NCBI GenBank assembly: GCA_025054955.1
Contig: JANWZE010000143.1
Coordinates: 1-50,534 of the forward strand
Source of the DNA: Blastocatellia bacterium
GTDB lineage: Bacteria; Acidobacteriota; Blastocatellia; HR10; J050
Direction of reading: 5' to 3'
DNA length: 50,534 bases
Part shown: positions 44,580 to 50,534 of the stretch, piece by piece
Layout of the letters: each line of letters opens with the position of its first letter
Position numbering within the stretch: the stretch's first letter is position 1
Translations under genes and position numbers: made by a program
Notes under the pieces: generated by a model
Told to the model about the DNA's origin: nothing
The model's database searches: none
Seen by the model: the letters and a program-made list of their open reading frames with translations, nothing else

Positions 44580-44941
44580 TATTTTCCTCCTTGAGCAAAA
44601 ATTGACTGTTACAAGACGCCCGCCATTTTAGCAAAGCCACCGAGCGCGGAAAAGTCTTATCAGTTGCCTTTGAAGAAGCCCGTTCAGTTAATACTCCTGC
44701 ACGTTCCTTGCACCACTCGTGGAGAAAAAGACCATGCGTGTGAAACCCAAAAGCATGCCCGGAACCGAATTGACTGGGCGCGATGCTGCGATCTTCACGC
44801 AGCATTTACTTCGCCGGCGGCAGCCGCCACCAGCGGGTAGTTAGACGTGCAACGTCTGGATGTGCGTCATCCCCACTCCTTCGCGGACTGAGATGGAGAA
44901 CGCTTAACAGCGTTAGACGCGCAGATCAAGACCGCGCAGCC
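44580..44941. other. Intergenic stretch upstream of the hydrolase gene
   Basis: About 360 bp. It holds the hydrolase promoter, copy e of the dispersed repeat, and an AGACGT-GCA-ACGTCT palindrome (about 44843-44857) of the same type as the left-end repeat. No gene. Confidence 0.4.
44724..44797 (+). repeat. Dispersed ~65-bp repeat, copy e
   Basis: GAAAAAGACCATGCGTGTGA, then AAAAGCATGCCCGGAACCGA, TTGACTGGGCGCGATGCTGC and GATCTTCACGC. Head, middle and tail are all present. Confidence 0.55.
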
Positions 44942-46264
44942 TCACGGTTCGCCAAAGCCCACCACTGTTGGAAGCAATTTCCTTTCGCGGGCGGCGCGGG
45001 TCAATTCCTCGCGGAAAGCCGGATGAGCAATGCGGATCAACGCTTCGGCTCGCTCGCGCAAATTCTTTCCGTGCAGATAAGCGACGCCATATTCAGTGAC
45101 GACATAATGCACGTCGGCGCGAGTCGTGACAACGCCGGCTCCAGGTTTGAGCATCGGCACAATGCGAGAGACGCGCCCCCCTTGCGCCGTCGCCGGCAAG
45201 GCGATGATCGGTTTGCCGCCTTTGGCGCGGGCTGCGCCGCGGATGAAATCAACTTGCCCGCCGAACCCTGAATAGATTCGTGTGCCAATCGAATCGGCGC
45301 AAACTTGACCGGTTAAATCCACCTCAAGCGCCGAATTGACCGCCACCATGTTCTCGTTCTGAGCGATCACGAACGGATCATTGGTGTAATCGCTCGGATG
45401 AAACTCAAAGAGCGGGTTGTTGTCCAGATACTCATAGAGCCGACGGCTACCCAGTGAAAACGTGGCAATCACTTTGCGCGGATGCAGCGTCTTGCGCGCG
45501 CCCGTGATGATACCTGCCTCCACCGCTTCCATCACTCCGTCGGAAACCATCTCGGTATGAATACCCAAGTCTCGCTTGCTAGTGAGCGAGGCCAGCACAG
45601 CATCGGGAATCCCGCCAATGCCCAGTTGCAACGTCGAACCATCACTAACCAGTTCGGCAATGTATTCGCCAATCCGTTTCTCAACCTCGGTGAAGCCCGA
45701 TTTCTCCAGCTCCGGCAACGCTTCCGACACCTCAACCAGTTTGTGGATGCGCGAAATGTGCACGAAGCAATCGCCCAACGTGCGAGGCATTTTGTCGTTG
45801 ACTTGCGCGATGACAATCTTGGCGGCGTTGACTGCCGCTTGCGTCATCAATGATTCCACACCCAAACTCATAAACCCATGTTCGTCCGGCGGCGATGTAT
45901 GAATCATGGCCACGTCCAGAGGAATGAGGCCCGATGAAAACAGGCGCGGAATCTCGTGAAGAAAGACCGGGACGTAATCAGCGCGACCATCATTGACGGC
46001 GTCGCGAATGGCTGAACCAACGAACAACGAATTGTAGCGAAAATGGCCTTCCATACCCGGTTTGGATAACGGGTCGTCACCGATCATCAGCGCATTTAGT
46101 ATCTGGACGTGTTCCAGCTCATCTTTGCGCGCCGCCAACGCGCGAATCAGCACATAGGGCGTGGCCGCATTTCCGCTCAGGTAGACCCGATTGCCTGAAC
46201 GAATCGCGCCAACGGCCTCTTCGGCTGTGGTCCAACGCTTCTTATATTCTTCCATCCAGTTCAT
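44942..46264 (-). CDS. Acetyl-CoA hydrolase/transferase family (4-hydroxybutyrate CoA-transferase-like)
   Basis: 440 residues. Features of the single-chain class I CoA-transferase family: GNAATPYVLIRAL near the N-terminus, IHTSPPDEHGFMSLG, LQLGIGGIPDAVLASL and catalytic Glu238 in IHTEMVSDG, with GFGGQVDFIRGAARAKGGKP and the CoA-binding C-terminal region. It transfers CoA between carboxylic acids (for example acetyl-CoA to butyrate or 4-hydroxybutyrate), or hydrolyses it. It could act with the thiolase at 16.6 kb, but these are not adjacent. Next to it are amino-acid dehydrogenases, so acyl-CoA from amino-acid breakdown is a reasonable substrate. GCGGAG lies 7 nt before ATG. Confidence 0.9.
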   Translation of the reverse strand: MNWMEEYKKRWTTAEEAVGAIRSGNRVYLSGNAATPYVLIRALAARKDELEHVQILNALMIGDDPLSKPGMEGHFRYNSLFVGSAIRDAVNDGRADYVPVFLHEIPRLFSSGLIPLDVAMIHTSPPDEHGFMSLGVESLMTQAAVNAAKIVIAQVNDKMPRTLGDCFVHISRIHKLVEVSEALPELEKSGFTEVEKRIGEYIAELVSDGSTLQLGIGGIPDAVLASLTSKRDLGIHTEMVSDGVMEAVEAGIITGARKTLHPRKVIATFSLGSRRLYEYLDNNPLFEFHPSDYTNDPFVIAQNENMVAVNSALEVDLTGQVCADSIGTRIYSGFGGQVDFIRGAARAKGGKPIIALPATAQGGRVSRIVPMLKPGAGVVTTRADVHYVVTEYGVAYLHGKNLRERAEALIRIAHPAFREELTRAARERKLLPTVVGFGEP

Positions 46265-46420
46265 ACATTCGCTCCGCGTAACCCGACGAGAAGACCCATG
46301 GACGCCCGGCTGGCCCAGGGCGTCTACTCTGCTCTACGATACGTGAGACTCACGGTCTCAGCGAGCCATCCAATGCAGCGACGAGATTGGGCCTAGACCT
46401 CATTGAAGCGATCCATCACA

Positions 46421-47554
46421 CTACGCGCGCTCCAGTATCAATGGCTCCAAATCAGCCTGCGCAACGCCACTGACCGACACGTTCGCCGCGATGAACCCAT
46501 TGAACGCGCAAAGGCCGCGCCGTAACGCGCTATCCATCTTCAACGCCTGCACCGGCCCGTGCGCCACGATCTCACGAAGATATGGCAGCAATGCATTGGT
46601 CAGCGCATGCGACGACGTCCGCGCAACCATCGCTGGGACGTTAGGAGCGCAAAAGTGCGTCACGCCATGAGCCGTGAACATGAAACTCTCATGGGGCGTC
46701 AGCGTGGCCGTCTCGACGCAGCCGCCTTGATCAATGGAAAAATCAATAATAATGCTGCCCGGCCGCATGCTCTTGACCATTGTTTCAGTTACCAACACCG
46801 GGGCGCGTTGGCCTGGAATCAGCACAGCGCCAATGAGCACGTCAGCAAACGCCACAAATTTTTCCAGATTGCTCTTGGTCGCCAGCGCCGTCACCACCAT
46901 GCCATTGAACTGCGCGTCCAGCTTGATCAGTTGTTTAATGTCTCGATCCAGCACGGAGACACTGGCGCCGGTGCCGACAAACGCGCGCGTGGCATAAAAT
47001 CCTAACGTGCCAGCTCCGAGAATGACCACATCCGCCGGCGGAATACCAGGGATGCCCCCAAGCAAGATGCCGCGCCCACCATGAGTCGTTTCAAGCAAAC
47101 GGCTGGCAATTTGCACAGCCATTTGTCCAGCAATTTCACTGGATGCGCGCAGGATCGGCAGTGATCCATCAGCCTCCTGCACCAACTCATACCCGATGGC
47201 GCTGATGTGTCGCTCAACGAGCATCTGCAGGAACTCACGCGGCGCCACCGCCAGATGCATAAACGCCATCAATGTCGAGCCGCGATTGAAAAAAGCCCAT
47301 TCGCCGCGCTCCGGCCGAGAGACCTTCACCACCACATCGGCTCGACCGATCACTTCTTCGTGAGAATAAACGACGGTCGCCCCGGCCTGACGATAGGCTT
47401 CATCGCTAAATCCAGCGCCAGCGCCCGCCCCAACCTCCACCAAGACGTTGGCGCCTAATTCCACCAACTCGCGCACACCCGGCGGCGACAGCCCAACGCG
47501 CTTCTCATCGAGCCCTTTCAAAACCGGTCGCTCTTTGGGTATCCCGATATTCAT
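46421..47554 (-). CDS. ald: Alanine dehydrogenase
   Basis: 377 residues. IGIPKERPVLKGLDEKRVGLSPP (with a few extra residues after PKE compared with the usual form), the pyruvate-site Lys77 in VVVKVSRPE and His100 in MAFMHLA, and the Rossmann motif VVILGAGTLGFYATRAF are all present, as is a second set FSIDQGGCVETA and THFCAPNVPAMVARTSS. It converts L-alanine to pyruvate and ammonia with NAD. Relatedness to transhydrogenase alpha is excluded by length and active-site residues. GGAG lies 7 nt before ATG. Leucine dehydrogenase is encoded 37 bp upstream on the same strand, so both are probably one amino-acid-catabolism unit. Confidence 0.93.
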   Translation of the reverse strand: MNIGIPKERPVLKGLDEKRVGLSPPGVRELVELGANVLVEVGAGAGAGFSDEAYRQAGATVVYSHEEVIGRADVVVKVSRPERGEWAFFNRGSTLMAFMHLAVAPREFLQMLVERHISAIGYELVQEADGSLPILRASSEIAGQMAVQIASRLLETTHGGRGILLGGIPGIPPADVVILGAGTLGFYATRAFVGTGASVSVLDRDIKQLIKLDAQFNGMVVTALATKSNLEKFVAFADVLIGAVLIPGQRAPVLVTETMVKSMRPGSIIIDFSIDQGGCVETATLTPHESFMFTAHGVTHFCAPNVPAMVARTSSHALTNALLPYLREIVAHGPVQALKMDSALRRGLCAFNGFIAANVSVSGVAQADLEPLILERA

Positions 47555-47591
47555 CTGAGCTCTCCATTGTTGATTGCTACAGGACCACCTT

Positions 47592-48692
47592 TCACCGCAT
47601 CTCCCAACGATAGCGATGCAGGTGCTGTCCAGTATACATGCCTTTCAAATGACGCACCATCGCAATTCGCTCTTCAACCAACTTGTCGGCAGCTTGATAC
47701 GTAGGCAGATTCTCGCGTCGAGCAATGTGAAAGACTTTCCGCAGATTGTAGAAAATGCCTCGCGTCATGCGCAGCGCGCGGTCTCGGTCGTAGCCTTCCA
47801 GCTCGACGAACACGTTGATCAGGCCGCCCGCGTTGATGACATAATCCGGCGCGTAGAGAATTTCGCGCCGATGCAATTCCAAACCATGACGAGGCTCATC
47901 AAGCTGATTATTGGCAGCGCCAGCTATGATCGTGAACTTCATCTGCGGGATCGTTTGATCGTTGATGATGGCGCCGAGCGCGCAGGGAGCAAAGATTTGC
48001 GCTGGCACTTGGTAAATCTCATCGGGGCTGACAATCTCGATCGGCAATTGAGCAGCCGCCTGTTTGACCTTGGCCTCATCAATATCGGTGCCGAATAGCT
48101 TGACACGCTCGTCGTTTAACAGTTTGGCCAGATGCATACCGACGCTGCCCAGCCCTTGAATGGCGACAGCCATACCGCTCAACGAATCTGTGCCGTATCG
48201 TTCCAACACACATGCCTTGATGCCTTGTAACACACCGTAGGCTGTGACCGGCCCCGGATCGCCGCCGCCGCCATGCGCTTGCGAGAGACCACACACATAC
48301 TTGGTCTCCATGTACATGTACTCAACGTCATTGACATCAATGCCCACGTCTTCACCTGTGATGAAGCGGCCTTTCAAGCTCTCGATAAACCGTCCAAATG
48401 CGCGAAACAATGCCTCGGATTTGTCCGTCCGCGGGTCACCGATGATGACCGCTTTGCCGCCACCCAAGTTCAATCCGGCGGCAGCCGATTTATAGGTCAT
48501 GCCACGCGAGAGCCGCAAGGCGTCCGTCAAGGCCTCTTCCTCCGATTTGTACGGCCACATGCGCGTGCCGCCCAGCGCAGGCCCAAGCGTCGTATCATGA
48601 ATGGCAATGATGGCTCGCAATCCAACATCCTTGTTCTGGCAGAACACGATCTGCTCATGTCCAAGCTCTTCCATTGCGGTAAAGTAAGTCAT
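47592..48692 (-). CDS. Leucine dehydrogenase (Glu/Leu/Phe/Val dehydrogenase family)
   Basis: 366 residues, the length typical of leucine dehydrogenases. GPALGGTRMWPYKSEEEAL, MTYKSAAAGLNLGGGKAVIIGDP (catalytic Lys80 in GGGKAV, second Lys68), ITGEDVGIDVNDVEYM and the Rossmann VAIQGLGSVGMHLAKLL. It deaminates leucine, isoleucine or valine to 2-oxo acids with NAD, feeding acyl-CoA pathways; valine or phenylalanine preference cannot be excluded. AAGGAGGT lies 7 nt before ATG. It heads the probable leucine dehydrogenase-alanine dehydrogenase unit. Confidence 0.93.
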   Translation of the reverse strand: MTYFTAMEELGHEQIVFCQNKDVGLRAIIAIHDTTLGPALGGTRMWPYKSEEEALTDALRLSRGMTYKSAAAGLNLGGGKAVIIGDPRTDKSEALFRAFGRFIESLKGRFITGEDVGIDVNDVEYMYMETKYVCGLSQAHGGGGDPGPVTAYGVLQGIKACVLERYGTDSLSGMAVAIQGLGSVGMHLAKLLNDERVKLFGTDIDEAKVKQAAAQLPIEIVSPDEIYQVPAQIFAPCALGAIINDQTIPQMKFTIIAGAANNQLDEPRHGLELHRREILYAPDYVINAGGLINVFVELEGYDRDRALRMTRGIFYNLRKVFHIARRENLPTYQAADKLVEERIAMVRHLKGMYTGQHLHRYRWEMR

Positions 48693-48887
48693 AAGCTCAC
48701 CTCCTTAACACAAAAACGTTTCATCCTGACAATCTTGAATCATCGTGGGGCGCCACATCTGACGCCCTCTGGTGCCTCTTTCAAGGCTCTTTTCAAATGA
48801 GTTGACGTTCTTGCCGCTGCCGCCGCTGCTGCCGGGCAAGTTCATTGGAGTATCGCTTCCCACAAGCAAACTCTTATGAGAACGAGT

Positions 48888-49349
48888 CTAATCCACCGCT
48901 GTCGTCGGATGGTAAAAAACTCGTTGAATGAGCGCGTTCTCATCGGTTTCATGCTGGCGAATCAGACTCAGCACCTGTTGAACCCGCTGCCGCAGCTCGA
49001 CAACGGAAACATCCAAGCCCGACGCCATCATGTCGCCGTCGCGAATCAACTCCTTGACCATCCGCAAAAGCTGTTCATGCTGCTGACGCAATGCTTCAAC
49101 CTGCCCAGATACCTCCGGCTGCATCGCCACGACATCAAGCATGTAACCGTCTCGCTCTTCCAGAGCAAAATGACGCTCCAGATGGTTGTAGAACGCCGAC
49201 AACTCATTGCATAGCCGCTGAGTCCATTCCACATTCTGGCCCACCAGCCCGCCTTCCTCAACCAGGCGCTCCAGTTGCCAGATGATCTCGCGCACGATCT
49301 CATGTTCCCGAAGGATCTCGTTCAGTTGAGTCAATGAGGCTTCGTTCAT
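48888..49349 (-). CDS. Hemerythrin-like HHE domain protein
   Basis: 153 residues, all helical. His/Glu residues fall in the hemerythrin pattern: LREHEIVREIIW (helix 1), NHLERHFALEE (helix 2, two His and the following Glu pair), RQQHEQLLRM and LIRQHETDENALI. These could bind a non-haem di-iron site and O2, NO or act in iron-stress repair. Start MNEASL, with GAGGT 7 nt upstream; the longer frame would add a Cys-rich stretch without a site. It stands alone, divergent from nothing on its right. Confidence 0.85.
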   Translation of the reverse strand: MNEASLTQLNEILREHEIVREIIWQLERLVEEGGLVGQNVEWTQRLCNELSAFYNHLERHFALEERDGYMLDVVAMQPEVSGQVEALRQQHEQLLRMVKELIRDGDMMASGLDVSVVELRQRVQQVLSLIRQHETDENALIQRVFYHPTTAVD

Positions 49350-49989
49350 AGGCGCACCTCCATTCTTTGACAAGATCAAGAGGCAACAGGTGTACCAACA
49401 CATGCTCTTTTGGGACCTCGGTGCAGCCCCGTCGTTGGGATCGCCTTTTTCAACAAGTTAACGTTTTGCGCTGAGCCGTGCGTTGCTCCCCTTCGTTGCT
49501 CGTCAATGGGTCAAACGCCACAGACCGAGGCAAAAGACCCAGACTGCAACGCAACCACGGGAGCCTCCACAATTCAGAACTGCCCAGTAGAAGCTCTTGA
49601 TACGCCACGGAAACGCTATCGGGCAGAAACTCTTGATAAGTCTTGGGAACGCCACCGGCTGGCCGGCTGGCATTCTTCAGGTTAGGACCTTCAAGCGCAA
49701 TCTCCTAAAGCCTTTGCAATATGGGTGCGCCTAGCCAATATGACCGTACCATAAAAAATTTCTTGCCATTGATCGGCATCCTGAATAAGATAAGGCCGGA
49801 ATGTGGGCACAAATCCGAACATAGGGTTACGTTTCGGTGACCTGAAGTCGGTTCGTTCACAATTCCAGGGGGAAATCAAATGAGTTGCTTACTGTTCCAC
49901 TCTAAAGTGAGCAGGATGCTTGATCCCACCACGGGCAAAACGGAGAGCAGCTCAAATGATTTCCCACTAAACCAACAACTGGAGACGTA
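49350..49989. other. Intergenic stretch with short tandem repeat
   Basis: About 640 bp. Two 36-bp units begin at 49590 and 49626: GAAGCTCTTGATACGCCACG... and GAAACTCTTGATAAGTCTTG..., each ending with GGAACGC-like words. A minus-strand frame (49691-49879) with an internal Met has no ribosome binding site and no motif. Nothing else. Confidence 0.4.
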
Positions 49990-50184
49990 ATGCCGATGTC
50001 TAATTCCACAAAACTAACCGAGCGCGAAATAGAAGAAATTATCTGGACCGTGGAAGCCGTCTTGCTGGAGATGGATGTGGATATGTCTCCACGGCAAAAG
50101 GAATTCTACGAACGAATGAAAGCGCGGCTTGCTTCATGGGTTAATCTTCAAGAGCGCCCGCTTGTTGGCGTGCACCAAAAGTAG
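49990..50184 (+). CDS. Small helical protein of unknown function
   Basis: 64 residues, strongly charged and predicted helical: LTEREIEEIIWTVEAVLLEMDVDMSPRQ followed by KEFYERMKARLASWVNL. GGAG lies 5 nt before the ATG, so translation is plausible; a second Met (SNSTKL) is two codons in. No family is recognised. It is followed within 100 bp by a 73-bp tandem repeat and preceded by a long non-coding stretch, so it stands alone. Confidence 0.6.
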   Translation: MPMSNSTKLTEREIEEIIWTVEAVLLEMDVDMSPRQKEFYERMKARLASWVNLQERPLVGVHQK

Positions 50185-50274
50185 GATTCACGGATCATTG
50201 ATCGCACGTCTGATGTGAGTAGGGGGGAGCCCTGTGTGATAAATGCGCGGTAGCGACGCCGTCAGTGCGTGCCA

Positions 50275-50463
50275 GTCGCAAACAAAGTCACCCGCTGCGT
50301 GGAACTGGTTGGGCGGTAGGTTGCCCTGAGATACCCCCGCAGATTGAGTCGCAAGCAAAGTCACCTGCTGCATGGAACTGACTGGGCAGCAGGCCATCCT
50401 GAGATACTGCGACAGATTGAGTCGCAAACAAAGTCGCCTGCTGCATGGAACTGATTGGTGCAC
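50275..50463. repeat. 73-bp tandem repeat, at least 2.5 units
   Basis: Units begin at 50275, 50348 and 50421, exactly 73 bp apart. Each starts GTCGCAAaCAAAGTCaCCtG and continues CTGCaTGGAACTGacTGG; the first two end with CCTGAGATAC and CAGATTGA. The third is cut short at about 50460, where sequence diverges. Frames crossing it have no biological sense. It could be a local minisatellite or part of a larger intergenic repeat. Confidence 0.85.
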
Positions 50464-50534
50464 GTGGGTGGGTCGGTTCAAGAGGCGCACGCATGGCCTC
50501 GTGTAGGACAGGATCAAGCTTAATTTGGTGAGGG

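Noticed and set aside
16620-46264. Thiolase and CoA-transferase as one pathway operon
   Set aside because: They are 27 kb apart with unrelated genes between; any joint role is only metabolic guesswork.
50275-50463. CRISPR array
   Set aside because: The repeat unit is 73 bp with drifting sequence throughout, with no short constant repeat and unique spacers, and no cas genes in the window.

Overview
The window looks like a chromosomal segment of a moderately GC-rich bacterium (G+C estimated by eye in the high fifties) with a respiratory metabolism and loosely packed genes. I infer an Acidobacteriota-like organism (possibly Blastocatellia), but only weakly: there is no rRNA, no tRNA and no marker gene. 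Support comes from the gene mix (cytochrome bd oxidase, pyruvate:ferredoxin oxidoreductase with a dihydroorotate-dehydrogenase-like partner, octaheme cytochrome, protein disulfide oxidoreductase) and from long intergenic spaces filled with short palindromic and tandem repeats.

Layout. 1-7270: a repeat-rich edge, a universal stress protein and a complete tripartite efflux operon (tolC-like, membrane fusion protein, RND pump). 7.4-9.6 kb: a TrmO-type tRNA methyltransferase fused to an FmdE-like domain, with a duplicated 5' end, and a haem-binding Tll0287-like protein. 9.6-12.3 kb: cydAB. 12.5-16.1 kb: a stress block with a PEBP lipoprotein, a tandem universal stress protein, a DUF2892 membrane protein, an ECF sigma/anti-sigma pair, an OsmC protein and a membrane miniprotein. 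16.6-24.5 kb: thiolase, octaheme hydroxylamine-oxidoreductase-like cytochrome, DHOD-like flavoprotein and nifJ. 25.3-29.7 kb: Hsp20, a site-2 protease with CBS domains, a second OsmC protein, a PDO and a thioredoxin-reductase-like flavoprotein. 30-38.1 kb: superoxide dismutase and a sulfur island (YeiH, DsrE-like, TusA, rhodanese/metallo-beta-lactamase, split YeeE/YedE, TauE/SafE). 38.7-50.5 kb: M48 protease, TPR/TlpA-like protein, secreted hydrolase, CoA-transferase, alanine dehydrogenase, leucine dehydrogenase, hemerythrin-like protein, one small ORF and a 73-bp tandem repeat.

Two regulatory observations tie the window together. First, four transcription units (tolC-mfp-RND, DUF2892-UspA, OsmC-miniprotein, Hsp20) carry the same promoter-like signal, TGAAyCC - 13 nt - TGGATC, at 24-73 nt before the start codon. 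This suggests one ECF-sigma stress regulon, and the sigma/anti-sigma pair at 14.6-15.5 kb is the natural candidate. Second, the sulfur island holds a paralogue of that pair in which sigma factor and zinc-finger anti-sigma are joined in one uninterrupted reading frame (34273-35223), divergent from the persulfide-handling operon. This single-chain sigma/anti-sigma switch is the strongest candidate for an undescribed regulatory system here.

Other points: a truncated peroxiredoxin at the head of the YeeE operon, a degraded OsmC copy about 10 kb from its intact parent, a flavoprotein with an altered pyridine-nucleotide motif beside the PDO, and a dispersed ~65-bp repeat with at least five copies. 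All product names rest on reading motifs in the translations; no database search was run.
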